Program-made: the position numbers and the translations under genes
Part shown: in pieces, positions 1-9,912 of the stretch
How the letters are laid out: each line of letters begins with the position of its first letter
Numbering within the stretch: position 1 is the stretch's first letter
From: Variovorax paradoxus
Lineage (GTDB): Bacteria; Pseudomonadota; Gammaproteobacteria; Burkholderiales; Burkholderiaceae_C
Assembly (NCBI RefSeq): GCF_024734665.1
Contig: NZ_CP102931.1
Location: 494,001-558,000 of the forward strand
Length of the DNA stretch: 64,000 bases
Direction: 5' to 3'
The notes under the pieces: generated by a model
Told to the model about the DNA's origin: nothing
The model's database searches: none
The model's input: only the letters and a program-made list of their open reading frames with translations

Positions 1-1087
1 TGCCCTCGGGGGTCATCGGACGCAGGCCGGCCCAGAAGTCGGGCTTGTCGTAGTCCGCGCCATCGGGGAACAGCTGCCGGGCCGCGCGCAGCATCGGGCC
101 GAAGTCCGCCGGTGCATGCCGCGTGTCGTAGCCGCTGAATTCCGCCGTGGCGGTGAAGCGCAGGCGGTCGCCGAAACGGGCCCAGGCCACGAGGTTGTTC
201 TCGTCGACGCCGGCCAGCGAAGGGGGGCGGTGCCGCGTGTCGGTCGGGAAGGTGACCGAGTAGCCCTTGACCGGGTAGATCGGCAGCCGGTAGCCGAGCG
301 GGCGCGCGGCAATGGGCGAGTAGCTGCCCATGGCCAGCACGTAGTCGTCGGCGGCAATGGCGCCCTGGTTGGTGTGCACGGCGCGGATGCGGCTGGCATC
401 GGCCTCGATGCGCTGGATGTTCGCATCCATCACGAAGGTCACGCCCGCAGCGCGGCAGCGTTCGGTGAGGGCCCGCGTGAACATGCGCGCATCGCCGCTC
501 TCGTCGCTCGGGCAATAGATGGCGCCGGCAATGTGTGGGCGCGCGTCTGCGAGCGCGGGTTCCTGCGCCACCACGCCGTCGCCGTCCAGCAGCTCCAGCC
601 GCATGCCGCCGTCGGCCAGGATCTGCATGTTCGCCTTGCCGCGTGCGAACGAGGCTTCGTCGCGGTACAGGTACAGCGCGCCGCGGCTGATGCGTTCGTA
701 CGCCAGGTCCTGCGCGGTCGTCAGCTGCTGCAGCAGACTCTGCGAGTAGCGGCACAGCACCAGCTTGCGGCTGGTGTTGAGGCGCGAGCGCTCGGCCGTG
801 CAGTTCTGCATGAACTTCCACAGCCACGTCCACATGCGCGGATCGGGGTTGAGCTTCAGGCGCAGCGCCTGGCTGTCGTCGCGCAGCGAGCGCCAGAGAA
901 TGCCCGGCGCCCGTGGCGACGCCCACGTGTAGGAGTGCCCCGGTGCCACCATGCCCGCATTCGCATAGCTGGTTTCCGCGGCAGGCAGCGGTTGGCGGTC
1001 GATCACCGTCACCTGCCGCCCCTGCGCGGCAAGATACCAGGCGGTAGCAACACCCGCCACGCCGGCGCCGAGGACCACGGTATGCAT
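1..1087 (-). CDS. dadA: D-amino acid dehydrogenase small subunit DadA, 3' end missing
   Basis: FAD-dependent enzyme that oxidises D-amino acids (classically D-alanine) to 2-oxo acids and passes electrons to the respiratory chain at the inner membrane. The ATG at 1087 begins an FAD-binding Rossmann stretch with GAGVAG at residues 7-12 and the acidic end of the second strand (VIDR) near residue 31. The later segment with YPVKGYSVTFP and the C-terminal FAD part near GLRPMTPEG is typical of the DadA/glycine-oxidase fold. About 362 residues are visible; the family is about 415-435 long, so the C-terminus lies beyond the left edge. It follows the RidA-family gene by 13 bases on the same strand, which fits an operon in which RidA removes reactive imine products of amino-acid oxidation. 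Confidence 0.85.
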   Translation of the reverse strand, partial: MHTVVLGAGVAGVATAWYLAAQGRQVTVIDRQPLPAAETSYANAGMVAPGHSYTWASPRAPGILWRSLRDDSQALRLKLNPDPRMWTWLWKFMQNCTAERSRLNTSRKLVLCRYSQSLLQQLTTAQDLAYERISRGALYLYRDEASFARGKANMQILADGGMRLELLDGDGVVAQEPALADARPHIAGAIYCPSDESGDARMFTRALTERCRAAGVTFVMDANIQRIEADASRIRAVHTNQGAIAADDYVLAMGSYSPIAARPLGYRLPIYPVKGYSVTFPTDTRHRPPSLAGVDENNLVAWARFGDRLRFTATAEFSGYDTRHAPADFGPMLRAARQLFPDGADYDKPDFWAGLRPMTPEG

Positions 1088-1100
1088 TGCGGGTGCTCCG

Positions 1101-1448
1101 TCAGACGGCTGCGATGACGCCGATCTCGACCGTGTAGGGCGGGAAGGCCAGTGCCGATTCGACGCAGGCACGCGCAGGGGCGTGGCCTTCCGGAACCCAT
1201 GCATCCCACACCGTGTTCATCTCGGCGAAGGTCTTGTGGTCGGCAAGCCAGATCGTGGCCTGCACGATGCGCGTCTTGTCGCTGCCTGCTTCTTTCAGCA
1301 AGGCATCGATCTTGGCGACGATCTGTGCGGTCTGGCCTGCGACGTCGGCGGTGGTGTCGCCCGCCACCTGGCCTGCGAGAAAGACGAAGCCATTGGCGAT
1401 CACGGCCTGGCTCATGCGTGCGTTGGTCTGGAGTCTCTGTATGGGCAT
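1101..1448 (-). CDS. RidA (YjgF/YER057c/UK114) family enamine/imine deaminase
   Basis: A 115-residue protein of the Rid family, whose members hydrolyse reactive 2-aminoacrylate and related imines released by PLP or flavin enzymes. Family features are the opening segment (SQAVIANGFVFLAGQV), the AEMNTVWDAWVPEGHAPARACV stretch with the conserved Arg that binds the carboxylate, and the C-terminal VEIGVIA. I chose the ATG at 1448 because AAGGA lies about 10 bases upstream; an in-frame upstream start at 1478 would add ten unconserved residues. It is the first gene of a two-gene unit with dadA, which supports a role in clearing the imine products of that enzyme. The exact Rid subfamily is not resolved. 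Confidence 0.85.
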   Translation of the reverse strand: MPIQRLQTNARMSQAVIANGFVFLAGQVAGDTTADVAGQTAQIVAKIDALLKEAGSDKTRIVQATIWLADHKTFAEMNTVWDAWVPEGHAPARACVESALAFPPYTVEIGVIAAV

Positions 1449-1477
1449 TGCGAGTCTGTCCTTGGATGGGATGTGCA

Positions 1478-1505
1478 AAGTGAATTCACTTGCTTATTCA
1501 CTTGC
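1478..1505. promoter_or_regulatory. Palindromic operator-like element upstream of ridA-dadA
   Basis: A perfect 14-base palindrome, AAGTGAATTCACTT (1478-1491), is followed by a second copy of ATTCACTTGC at 1496-1505, in direct repeat with 1484-1493. It lies 30 bases upstream of the RidA start codon, where a repressor or activator dimer would act. No regulator gene is adjacent, so the binding protein is unknown. Confidence 0.5.
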
Positions 1506-1968
1506 ACACAAAAACCATGCCAAATTTGCCGCGCCGGAAGTAGTGCCACCGCCTGTGGGAATCGCGTGCAGGAGGAAGCCAGCCATGCGAAACGACTCGC
1601 TGAATGGCATTACTTTTTGCGAGAGGTGACGGATCGCGATCGGGGGGCGCGCATGCACCGTCGGTCGTGCACTCGCATCCTGCGGAATGCACCAGGGGAG
1701 CACCTTTTGAGTGCTCCTGTCAGGTCAATCGCGCTGCGTCGAGCAGCATCGCGACGAGGCTTTCTTGTCTTGCGCGAGGTGCCGAGATTTTTTTCGAGGA
1801 AGTAGAGCCATGCATCGATGCGCGTCACCTGAATGCGCATTCGCTCGCTGCGACTTCGGTGTTGACACTACTTTTCAACGCGTCGATTCACGCCGTCGCA
1901 CAGGCCGGTTTTGGCATGCTTTTTGTAGGTGTGCACACATCTGAATCAACAAGTGAGTTCAACCTGCC
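1506..1968. other. Intergenic region between ridA-dadA and rfbB, no convincing gene
   Basis: This stretch is visibly richer in A and T than its neighbours and separates divergent transcription units. Short open frames cross it on both strands, but none has the codon bias of neighbouring genes or a recognisable protein. A TTGACA occurs at 1862-1867, with only a poor -10 (GATTCA, 1885-1890) 17 bases on. The rfb promoter must lie in this region, but I cannot place it with confidence. Confidence 0.5.
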
Positions 1969-3048
1969 ATGATTCTGATTACCGGCGGCGCCGGCTTCAT
2001 TGGCGCCAATTTCGTACTCGACTGGATCGCCAACGGCGACGAGCCGGTCGTGAACCTCGACAAGCTGACCTACGCAGGCAACCTCGAGACACTCGCGTCG
2101 CTCAAGAACAACCCGAGGCACATCTTCGTGCAGGGCGACATCGGCGACAGCGCTTTGGTCGACCGCCTGCTGGCCGAGCACAAGCCGCGTGCAGTCGTGA
2201 ACTTTGCCGCCGAATCGCACGTGGACCGCTCCATCCACGGCCCCGAAGACTTCGTGCAGACCAACGTGCTGGGCACCTTCCGCCTGCTCGAATCCGTGCG
2301 CGGCCACTGGAGCGCGCTGCCGGCCGAGCAGAAGACCGCCTTCCGCTTCCTGCACGTGTCCACCGACGAGGTCTACGGCTCGCTCTCCAAGACCGACCCC
2401 GCCTTCACCGAAGAGAACAAGTACGAACCCAACAGCCCCTACTCGGCCAGCAAGGCCGCCAGCGACCACCTCGTGCGCGCCTGGCACCACACCTACGGCC
2501 TGCCGGTGCTGACCACCAACTGCTCCAACAACTACGGCCCCTTCCACTTTCCCGAGAAGCTCATCCCGCTGATGATCGTCAACGCGCTGGCCGGCAAGAG
2601 CCTGCCCGTGTACGGCGACGGCATGCAGGTGCGCGACTGGCTCTACGTGAAGGACCACTGCAGCGCCATCCGCCGCGTGCTCGAAGCCGGCAAGCTCGGT
2701 GAGACCTACAACGTGGGCGGCTGGAACGAGAAGCCCAACATCGAGATCGTCAACACCGTGTGTGCGCTGCTCGACGAGCTGCGCCCCAGGGCTGACGGCA
2801 AGCCCTACAAGGAACAGATCACCTACGTCACCGACCGCCCCGGCCACGACCGCCGCTACGCCATCGACGCGCGCAAGCTCGAGGCCGAGCTCGGCTGGAA
2901 GCCCGCCGAGACCTTCGACACCGGCATCCGCAAGACCGTCGAGTGGTATCTGGCCAATGGCGAGTGGGTGCGCAATGTGCAAAGCGGCGCCTACCGCGAG
3001 TGGGTCGAGAAGCAATACGACGCAGCACCTGCGAAGGCCGCGGCATGA
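1969..3048 (+). CDS. rfbB: dTDP-glucose 4,6-dehydratase
   Basis: Second step of dTDP-L-rhamnose synthesis: NAD-dependent conversion of dTDP-glucose to dTDP-4-keto-6-deoxyglucose in the cytoplasm. The 359-residue product has the extended-SDR nucleotide motif GGAGFIG at residues 6-12, the STDEVYG motif with the Thr132-Asp133-Glu134 catalytic triplet, and the YxxxK pair Tyr158/Lys162. Length and motifs match RmlB/RfbB throughout. It opens a tight rfbBDAC operon; its TGA overlaps the ATG of rfbD. The operon contains only the nucleotide-sugar genes, so the glycosyltransferases that use the rhamnose are elsewhere. Confidence 0.96.
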   Translation: MILITGGAGFIGANFVLDWIANGDEPVVNLDKLTYAGNLETLASLKNNPRHIFVQGDIGDSALVDRLLAEHKPRAVVNFAAESHVDRSIHGPEDFVQTNVLGTFRLLESVRGHWSALPAEQKTAFRFLHVSTDEVYGSLSKTDPAFTEENKYEPNSPYSASKAASDHLVRAWHHTYGLPVLTTNCSNNYGPFHFPEKLIPLMIVNALAGKSLPVYGDGMQVRDWLYVKDHCSAIRRVLEAGKLGETYNVGGWNEKPNIEIVNTVCALLDELRPRADGKPYKEQITYVTDRPGHDRRYAIDARKLEAELGWKPAETFDTGIRKTVEWYLANGEWVRNVQSGAYREWVEKQYDAAPAKAAA

Positions 3049-3935
3049 AGTTGCTGCTGCTGGGCAAGGGCGGACAGGTCGGCTGGGAGCTGCAGCGCAG
3101 CCTGGCGCCCCTGGGTGAACTGGTCGCGCTCGACTTCGACAGCACCGATTTCAACGCCGACTTCAGCCGCCCCGAGCAACTGGCCGAGACAGTATTGAAG
3201 GTTCGCCCCGACGTGATCGTCAATGCGGCGGCGCATACGGCCGTCGACAAGGCCGAGAGCGAGCCCGAGTTTGCGCGCAAGCTCAACGCCACCTCGCCGG
3301 GAATCGTGGCCGAGGCGGCCCAGCAGATCGGTGCGCTGATGGTGCATTACTCCACCGACTACGTCTTCGACGGCAGCGGCACCAGGCCCTGGAAGGAAGC
3401 CGATGCGACCGGCCCGCTCAGCGTGTACGGGCGCACCAAGCTCGAAGGCGAGCAACTGGTGGCGCAGAACTGCGCCAAGCACCTGATCTTCCGCACCAGC
3501 TGGGTGTACGCCGCGCGCGGCGGCAACTTCGCCAAGACGATGCTACGGCTGGCGAAGGAGCGCGACAAGCTGACCGTCATCGACGACCAGTTTGGCGCGC
3601 CCACGGGTGCGGAGCTGCTGGCCGACGTGACGGCGCATGCCATCCGGGCGACGCTGCAGGACCCTGGGAAGGCGGGGCTGTATCACGCGATTGCCGGCGG
3701 TGAAACGACATGGCATGGCTACGCGCGCTTCGTGCTCGAGCAAGCCAAGGCGGCGGGTGTTGAACTCAAAGCCGGGCCGGAGGCCGTCGAGGCCGTGCCG
3801 ACCAGCGCCTTCCCGACCCCGGCCAAGCGCCCGCACAACTCGCGCCTGGACACCACCAAGCTGCAGGCCACGTTCGGCCTGCGCCTGCCGCCCTGGCAGG
3901 AAGGCGTCGCGCGCATGCTGCGCGAGACGCTCTGA
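3045..3935 (+). CDS. rfbD: dTDP-4-dehydrorhamnose reductase
   Basis: Last step of dTDP-L-rhamnose synthesis, NAD(P)H-dependent reduction of dTDP-4-keto-L-rhamnose. The start at 3045 overlaps the rfbB stop (ATGA) and gives a 296-residue protein opening with the nucleotide motif [17 protein letters not shown] and the catalytic YGRTKLEGE (YxxxK) are both present. The open frame extends upstream to 2943, but that part runs inside rfbB and is not conserved. The order B-D-A-C is common in beta-proteobacteria. Confidence 0.95.
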   Translation: MKLLLLGKGGQVGWELQRSLAPLGELVALDFDSTDFNADFSRPEQLAETVLKVRPDVIVNAAAHTAVDKAESEPEFARKLNATSPGIVAEAAQQIGALMVHYSTDYVFDGSGTRPWKEADATGPLSVYGRTKLEGEQLVAQNCAKHLIFRTSWVYAARGGNFAKTMLRLAKERDKLTVIDDQFGAPTGAELLADVTAHAIRATLQDPGKAGLYHAIAGGETTWHGYARFVLEQAKAAGVELKAGPEAVEAVPTSAFPTPAKRPHNSRLDTTKLQATFGLRLPPWQEGVARMLRETL

Positions 3936-3962
3936 AGAGTGAATTCACACGAGAAGAAACGC

Positions 3963-4856
3963 ATGACCACAACGCAACGCAAAGGCATCATCCTCGCTGG
4001 GGGCTCGGGCACCCGCCTGCACCCCGCCACGCTGGCACTCAGCAAGCAGCTGCTGCCGGTGTACGACAAGCCGATGATCTATTACCCGCTGAGCACCTTG
4101 ATGCTGGGCGGCATGCGCGACATCCTGATCATCAGCACGCCGCAGGACACGCCGCGGTTCCAGCAACTGCTGGGCGATGGGAGCCAGTGGGGCATCAACC
4201 TGCAGTACGCGGTGCAGCCCAGTCCTGACGGGCTGGCGCAGGCGTTCATCATTGGCGACAAGTTCGTGGGCAACGATCCCAGCGCGCTCGTGCTGGGGGA
4301 CAACATCTTCTACGGGCACGACTTTGTGCATCTGCTCGCGGATGCCGATGCAAAGCAGTCGGGTGCCACCGTGTTTGCGTACCACGTGCAGGACCCTGAG
4401 CGCTATGGCGTGGTGGCCTTCGACGCCAAGGGTAAGGCCAGCAGCATCGAGGAAAAGCCGCTCAAGCCCAAGAGCAATTACGCAGTGACGGGGCTGTACT
4501 TCTACGACAGCCAGGTTGTCGACATCGCCAAGGCTGTGAAGCCAAGCGCGCGTGGGGAGCTGGAGATCACCGCGGTGAATCAGGCCTACCTGGAAGCCGG
4601 CAAGCTGAACGTGCAGATCATGCAGCGTGGCTATGCATGGCTGGACACGGGAACCCACGAAAGTCTGCTCGAAGCTGGCCAGTTCATCGCCACGCTGGAG
4701 CATCGCCAGGGATTGAAGATCGCGTGCCCGGAAGAAATTGCATGGCGCAACGGATACATCGACAGCGAAGTGCTCGCCAGGCTGGCTGCGCCGCTTCAGA
4801 AGAACGGTTATGGCAAGTACCTGAGTCATCTGCTGGCCGAAGAGGTTCGCTCATGA
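3963..4856 (+). CDS. rfbA: Glucose-1-phosphate thymidylyltransferase
   Basis: First step of the pathway: glucose-1-phosphate plus dTTP gives dTDP-glucose. The N-terminal signature [14 protein letters not shown] and the following [17 protein letters not shown] are diagnostic of RmlA. I prefer the ATG at 3963 (297 residues) because GAGAAG lies just upstream. A GTG at 3939 in the same frame would add eight charged residues absent from the family. The stop codon overlaps the rfbC start by ATGA, so the two are likely translationally coupled. Confidence 0.95.
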   Translation: MTTTQRKGIILAGGSGTRLHPATLALSKQLLPVYDKPMIYYPLSTLMLGGMRDILIISTPQDTPRFQQLLGDGSQWGINLQYAVQPSPDGLAQAFIIGDKFVGNDPSALVLGDNIFYGHDFVHLLADADAKQSGATVFAYHVQDPERYGVVAFDAKGKASSIEEKPLKPKSNYAVTGLYFYDSQVVDIAKAVKPSARGELEITAVNQAYLEAGKLNVQIMQRGYAWLDTGTHESLLEAGQFIATLEHRQGLKIACPEEIAWRNGYIDSEVLARLAAPLQKNGYGKYLSHLLAEEVRS

Positions 4857-5398
4857 AGGCCATCCCGACAGCCATTCCCGACGTACTGGTGATCGAGCCC
4901 AAAGTGTTCGGCGACGCGCGAGGCTTCTTCTTCGAGAGCTTCAACCAGAAGGCCTTCGACGAGGCCGTTGGCCGGCATATCGATTTCGTTCAGGACAACC
5001 ACTCGCGCTCGGTCAAGGGCGTGCTGCGCGGGCTGCACTACCAGGTCCGGCAGCCGCAGGGCAAGCTGGTGCGGGTCGCGCAAGGCGCGGTGTTTGATGT
5101 GGCGGTCGATATCCGAAAGTCGTCGTCGACGTTCGGCCAATGGGTAGGCGTCGAACTGACGGCGGACAACCACAAGCAGCTGTGGGTGCCCGCGGGATTC
5201 GCACACGCTTTTCTGGTGCTGAGCGAAACGGCAGAGTTTCTCTACAAGACCACCGATTACTACGCGCCGGCACACGAGCGCTGCATCGCATGGAACGACC
5301 CAGGCCTGGCGATCGCGTGGCCGGATACCGGCGTCAGCCCGCAGCTCTCGCTCAAGGATCTGGCTGGCACGAGACTGGAAAACGCAGAAATCCCTTAG
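4853..5398 (+). CDS. rfbC: dTDP-4-dehydrorhamnose 3,5-epimerase
   Basis: Epimerises the 4-keto-6-deoxyglucose intermediate at C3 and C5 before reduction by RfbD. The 181-residue cupin protein has the family segments [11 protein letters not shown], the catalytic His62 in GVLRGLHYQ, and the [11 protein letters not shown] stretch. It is the last gene of rfbBDAC. Its TAG overlaps, tail to tail, the stop of the acetyltransferase gene on the other strand (5395-5398), so no room is left for a conventional terminator between them. Confidence 0.95.
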   Translation: MKAIPTAIPDVLVIEPKVFGDARGFFFESFNQKAFDEAVGRHIDFVQDNHSRSVKGVLRGLHYQVRQPQGKLVRVAQGAVFDVAVDIRKSSSTFGQWVGVELTADNHKQLWVPAGFAHAFLVLSETAEFLYKTTDYYAPAHERCIAWNDPGLAIAWPDTGVSPQLSLKDLAGTRLENAEIP

Positions 5399-6003
5399 AA
5401 CGCCTCCGTCATCCCATACGCCCGCATCTGCGCCTCGAACCGCGCCACGTCGTGGCTCAGCACCACGAGGTCGTGCGTCACGCCCTGCCAGTCCTTCACG
5501 TGCTTGCTCAGCAGCGCCTCAGGGCGGAAGCCCAGGGCCTGAAAGACGGCGATGGCGCTGCGCTGGTCGACGGTCATGCGGGCGACGAGTTTTTCCGCTC
5601 CGCGCTCGATGGCCAGCGAGCAGGCCTCGCGCGCGAGCCGCTGGCCCAGGCCGCTGCCGCGCTGCTCGGGCGCGGCCAGCACGCGCAGTTCGGCGACGTG
5701 GCTGGACCACGAGTGCGGATCGCGGATCACCGCCGCGCAACCGAGCACCGCGGCGTCGCGCACGGCGAGCACGCTGTCGATGTCGCCGCGCTCGATGGCA
5801 CGGACCCAGGCGTTCATCACCTTGGGCTGGGTGATGTCGCGCGGCAAAAAGAGCAGGTCGTGCGCGGGCAGGGCCTGTGCGAAGGCCAGCACGGCGGGCG
5901 CGTCGTCCGCGGTCATCAGGCGCAGGACGATGTTGCCTTCGCTGCTCGTCACGGTGCGCGGATAGGTCCGCGAAAAGGAATCGGAAACGGCGGTGATGGT
6001 CAT
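5395..6003 (-). CDS. GNAT family N-acetyltransferase
   Basis: A 202-residue acyltransferase of the GNAT fold. The acetyl-CoA pyrophosphate-binding loop is visible as QRGSGLGQRLAREA, preceded by the beta-strand AELRVLAAPE and followed by a C-terminal ALGFRPEALL segment. The substrate cannot be told from sequence. The start at 6003 overlaps the phaC stop (ATGA) and is chosen over the in-frame Met at 6042. It is the last gene of the minus-strand PHA operon, so it may act on a granule protein or simply be co-transcribed. Confidence 0.8.
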   Translation of the reverse strand: MTITAVSDSFSRTYPRTVTSSEGNIVLRLMTADDAPAVLAFAQALPAHDLLFLPRDITQPKVMNAWVRAIERGDIDSVLAVRDAAVLGCAAVIRDPHSWSSHVAELRVLAAPEQRGSGLGQRLAREACSLAIERGAEKLVARMTVDQRSAIAVFQALGFRPEALLSKHVKDWQGVTHDLVVLSHDVARFEAQMRAYGMTEAF

Positions 6004-7073
6004 GTCGATCGCACTCCAAGCCATTCGTCGAGTTTGGGCCACAGCCTGCGCACTGCGTTGGGGCCGGCGGCCAGGCTGACGTGGCCGCCCTTGAGCACCA
6101 CTTCTTCCTTGTCGGGCGAGCCGATGCCGGCGATCAGCGGCTGCCCCGCTTCATAGGGAACGATGTGGTCGTGCTGCGCGAGCGCGTGCAGCACCGGTAC
6201 CTTGATGTTCTTCAGCAGCACCTTGCGCCCGCCGAGCACCAGTTCGCCCTTGTGCAGCTTGTTGCCCCACATGAGCTCCTTCACGGTCTGGCGGAAATAC
6301 TCACCGGCCAGCGGCAGCATGTCGGTGCCCCAGCGGTCGAACATGCGGTACGACTTGACGAACTCGTCGTTGTCCATGTTGTCCCACAGCTGCACCACGC
6401 CCGCGCTGCGGCCCGCCGGGCGCAGCATGTCGAAGGAGGCGAAGAGCATCTCGGGCGGCACGTTGCCCACGGTGTCGACCAGCCGGTCGACGTCGAAGTA
6501 GCGCTTGTCCGACCAGGCGTGGAACATCTTCATGTGGCTGAAGTCGATCGGCGTGGTGAAGAGCGCGAGGTTCTTCATGGGCCCGCCGGGGTGTAGCGCC
6601 GCGTAGAGCGTGGAGAGCACACCGCCCATGCAGTAGCCGATGAGCGTGACGTCTTCCTCGCCCGAGCGCTCCTGCACGCGCCGCAGCGAGTCGGGGATGA
6701 AGTCGAGCACGTAGTCTTCGATGCGCAGGCGCTTCTCGTCGGAGCGCGGCGCGTTCCAGTCCATCATGTAGACGTCATAGCCCTGCAGCAGCAGGTGCTC
6801 GACCATGCTCTGGCCCGGCGCCAGGTCGAGGATGTAGCCGCGGTTGGTGGTTGCCATGACGATCAGCACCGGCACGCGGTAGATCTCGTCGACCATCGGG
6901 CGGTAGTGGTACAGGCTCAGCGTGCCGCGCCGGTGGATTTCGTCCTTCGGCGTCTGGCCGACGGTGGGCGTGGCCGAGGTGAGGAAGTCCAGGCCCTTGA
7001 TGTTGCGCTGGATCGCGCGCTCGATCTCTGCGCCGATGTCGGGCAGGGCGAAGGCATCGAGGGCGGTGGTCAT
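6000..7073 (-). CDS. phaC: Class III-type polyhydroxyalkanoate synthase PhaC
   Basis: Polymerises (R)-3-hydroxyacyl-CoA into polyhydroxyalkanoate at the granule surface. The 357-residue alpha/beta-hydrolase protein has the lipase-like box GYCMGG with nucleophile Cys148, Asp302 in AQHDHIVPYEAG and His331 in GGHVSLAAG. This agrees in spacing with the Cys149/Asp302/His331 triad known for the Allochromatium class III enzyme. Class I and II synthases are much longer (about 560-590), so length alone favours class III/IV. The start at 7073 overlaps the stop of the PhaE-like gene (ATGA); longer in-frame versions run through that gene. Such synthases need a partner subunit, and the adjacent short PhaE-like protein is the obvious candidate. 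Confidence 0.9.
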   Translation of the reverse strand: MTTALDAFALPDIGAEIERAIQRNIKGLDFLTSATPTVGQTPKDEIHRRGTLSLYHYRPMVDEIYRVPVLIVMATTNRGYILDLAPGQSMVEHLLLQGYDVYMMDWNAPRSDEKRLRIEDYVLDFIPDSLRRVQERSGEEDVTLIGYCMGGVLSTLYAALHPGGPMKNLALFTTPIDFSHMKMFHAWSDKRYFDVDRLVDTVGNVPPEMLFASFDMLRPAGRSAGVVQLWDNMDNDEFVKSYRMFDRWGTDMLPLAGEYFRQTVKELMWGNKLHKGELVLGGRKVLLKNIKVPVLHALAQHDHIVPYEAGQPLIAGIGSPDKEEVVLKGGHVSLAAGPNAVRRLWPKLDEWLGVRST

Positions 7074-7495
7074 GTGGGGCGCTTTCCTGCTGGCTTGCGC
7101 GTGCGGGCCGGCTTCGCTGTTGCGGCCGGCGGCGGGTTCGGCGGCTGGCGCGTGCGGCGCGGCTTCGGCGCAGCGGCTTGCGCGGTTGGCGCGGGGCCGG
7201 CTCCGCCCTCCACCGCACGGGCGATGCGCGCGAGATGGTCGTCGATGCGCTGCAGTTGCTCGCCCAGCACCTGGAGGTCGGCGCGCGTGGGCAGGTTCAG
7301 CAGCGTCAGGTAGCGCGCCATCAGATCGCCCAGCGCCTTCTGCGCGGTGAGCGAGGCGTTCATGCCGCCGTGCATGCCCTGGCGGAACGGGTCCGAAGCC
7401 ATGGCCTCGTTGGCGAATTCGTTGGTGCTCTTTTCCCACTGGGCGGTGAGCTCGCGCCACATCGCCATCGGATCGAGCGGGGAGAACTGGTTCAT
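7070..7495 (-). CDS. Short PhaE-like PHA synthase subunit with basic C-terminal tail
   Basis: A 141-residue protein immediately upstream of, and overlapping, phaC. Its middle part (YLTLLNLPTRADLQVLGEQL, about residues 62-81, running into a predicted amphipathic helix to residue 96) resembles the conserved C-terminal part of class III PhaE. The N-terminus (MAMWRELTAQWEKSTNEF) also looks PhaE-like. It is far shorter than usual PhaE (about 350 residues). The last 35 residues are rich in Ala, Pro, Lys and Arg, like the nucleic-acid-binding tails of some PHA granule proteins (PhaF, PhaM). Family membership is inferred from the segment and from position; a phasin-like or PhaM-like role is the main alternative. 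Confidence 0.65.
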   Translation of the reverse strand: MNQFSPLDPMAMWRELTAQWEKSTNEFANEAMASDPFRQGMHGGMNASLTAQKALGDLMARYLTLLNLPTRADLQVLGEQLQRIDDHLARIARAVEGGAGPAPTAQAAAPKPRRTRQPPNPPPAATAKPARTRKPAGKRPT

Positions 7496-7529
7496 GGCAG
7501 GTGCTCCCTTGTCTGTCGTTGTTGTCGTC

Positions 7530-8468
<939 letters not shown>

Positions 8469-8482
8469 GGCTGCGGCCCGGC

Positions 8483-8977
8483 TTACTTGCGCTGCAGCAG
8501 CTTCGTCACTTCGTCCACGTTGGCCTGAATGCGCTGGCGCACCACGTCGAAGGCGTCGGCCTGCGACTTGGCGGCGAGGTTGGCCAGCTCCTTGATGTCG
8601 TCGATGGCGCGCTGGAACGACTGGCGGCCGAGTTCGTCGAGCTTGGCCAGGTTTTCCTTCGGGTCCTTGCCCGGCATTGCCTTGGCGGCGGTCTGCCATT
8701 CGGTAATGGCGCTCTTGATCATCTCGGTCTGCCGCTGCACGACGGTCTGCAGGCCCTGGTAGGACTTCTCGTTGGCCTGCATCAGCGCCGCCAGGTCCTT
8801 GCGGCCGCTCTCCAGCAGCTTGCCGGCGCCGCCGGTCAGGTTGAGGTTCTGCAGCTTGTCGGCCATGCCCTTCAGTGGATTGAGCATGTCCGCGGCGGTC
8901 GGCATCGCCGTCTTCGCGCTGGCGGTGCTGCTGCTGGCAGTGGTCTTCTTGGCGGCGGCTTTCTTGGCAGTGGCCAT
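8483..8977 (-). CDS. Phasin family protein
   Basis: A 164-residue PHA granule-coating protein. The N-terminal 25 residues are Ala/Lys/Thr/Ser rich. The rest is a long amphipathic helical stretch with the phasin-like segments SGRKDLAALMQANEKSYQGL and DELGRQSFQRAIDDIKELAN, followed by KSQADAFDVVRQRI. AGGAG lies nine bases before the ATG at 8977. It is the first gene of the minus-strand run phasin, hydrolase, PhaE-like, phaC, GNAT. Phasins bind the granule surface, control granule number and size, and are often regulated by PhaR; I could not place a PhaR site. Confidence 0.88.
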   Translation of the reverse strand: MATAKKAAAKKTTASSSTASAKTAMPTAADMLNPLKGMADKLQNLNLTGGAGKLLESGRKDLAALMQANEKSYQGLQTVVQRQTEMIKSAITEWQTAAKAMPGKDPKENLAKLDELGRQSFQRAIDDIKELANLAAKSQADAFDVVRQRIQANVDEVTKLLQRK

Positions 8978-9129
8978 GGTGCGGAATCTCCTGTGACGGT
9001 GAACGGTTGGATGGCAGGGACCAGCCTGGCGGCAAAAGTCCCTCGCCACGATACGCCGCACAGATGCACCGGAGGTTGCCGCAGCGACAAAAATGCCTGC
9101 GGGATTTCCCTTGGGTGCCGGGCTTCTTC

Positions 9130-9765
9130 TTACATCGGCGGCGCGAAGCCGTTGCGGCCGGCGGTCACACGCATTGCCGTGGGCGTGCCGTTCTTCTCCT
9201 GCGCATTGACCAGCACGTGGGCGCCGGGCACCAGCAGCGCGTCGGTGCCGGGGCGGAAGGTGACCACGGGCACGTCGGGCGGCACGATGACGGTCTTCTC
9301 GCCGCCCTTGTAGGTCAGCCGCAGCTGCTGGCCGCCGCGCACCGACTTCGGCGCCGCGGCCAGGTCAGCGACCGTGGCGTTGGTCATGGTGCTCTGGGGC
9401 AGCAGGTCCCATGGGCGGTGGCCTTCGCCGGTGCCGCGTGCGGCCTCGGGGAACACCACCACTTCGAGCGCCTTCTGCGTGCCGTCGGCCTGCGGCATGG
9501 CGGCGGTGCCGATGAAGCTGCCGCGCTTGATGTCGGACAGCTTGATGCGATAGACCTCGGACACGGCCAGGTCGGCCGGGCGTGCGAGCGAGACGACCTC
9601 GCCGCCGCGGTCTTGCACGACGAGGGTGTTGGCATCGACGCGCACGATGGTGCCGCGGATGCGTACGGTGTCGGAGCTTTGCGCCGATGCTGCGACTGGC
9701 AGCACGGCGGCGGTCAGGCAAATTGCTGTGGTGGCGAGCAAGGCTCTGGACGGAAAAATTGGCAT
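9130..9765 (-). CDS. Secreted protein of unknown function
   Basis: The 211-residue product opens with a clear Sec signal peptide (hydrophobic core ALLATTAICLTAAVLPVAASA, likely cleavage after residue 28). The mature part is beta-rich: a short OB-like repeat about VRIRGTIVRVDANTLVVQDR, then a second one near VTFRPGTDALLVPGAHVLV. This pattern resembles the DUF5666 type of periplasmic domains. There is no Cys after the signal, so it is periplasmic or exported rather than a lipoprotein. It stands alone, upstream of the phasin gene on the same strand with about 150 bases between. I do not recognise a specific function. Confidence 0.6.
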   Translation of the reverse strand: MPIFPSRALLATTAICLTAAVLPVAASAQSSDTVRIRGTIVRVDANTLVVQDRGGEVVSLARPADLAVSEVYRIKLSDIKRGSFIGTAAMPQADGTQKALEVVVFPEAARGTGEGHRPWDLLPQSTMTNATVADLAAAPKSVRGGQQLRLTYKGGEKTVIVPPDVPVVTFRPGTDALLVPGAHVLVNAQEKNGTPTAMRVTAGRNGFAPPM

Positions 9766-9852
9766 GGGATGTGGTGGCTGATGGAGGGCCGGTCAATGTA
9801 CGTCGCGGCGGCGAATCGTGCAGAGCGCCGACTTAGCCCTGAATGAGCAAGC

Positions 9853-9894
9853 AAAAAGGCCGCACACCGCGCGATGCGGTGTGCGGCCTTTTTT
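9853..9894. terminator. Strong bidirectional intrinsic terminator
   Basis: A 13-base GC-rich perfect stem (GGCCGCACACCGC and its complement) with a GCGAT loop is flanked by an A-run on the left and a T-run on the right. It can therefore stop transcription in both directions. It lies 18 bases past the end of the minus-strand lipoprotein gene. Confidence 0.92.
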
Positions 9895-9912
9895 ACGAAG
9901 AGCCCGGGGGCG

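Noticed and set aside
1604..1972. 122-residue open frame in the ridA-rfbB intergenic region
   Set aside because: No recognisable protein, poor codon bias, no good ribosome-binding site, and it overlaps the rfbB start.
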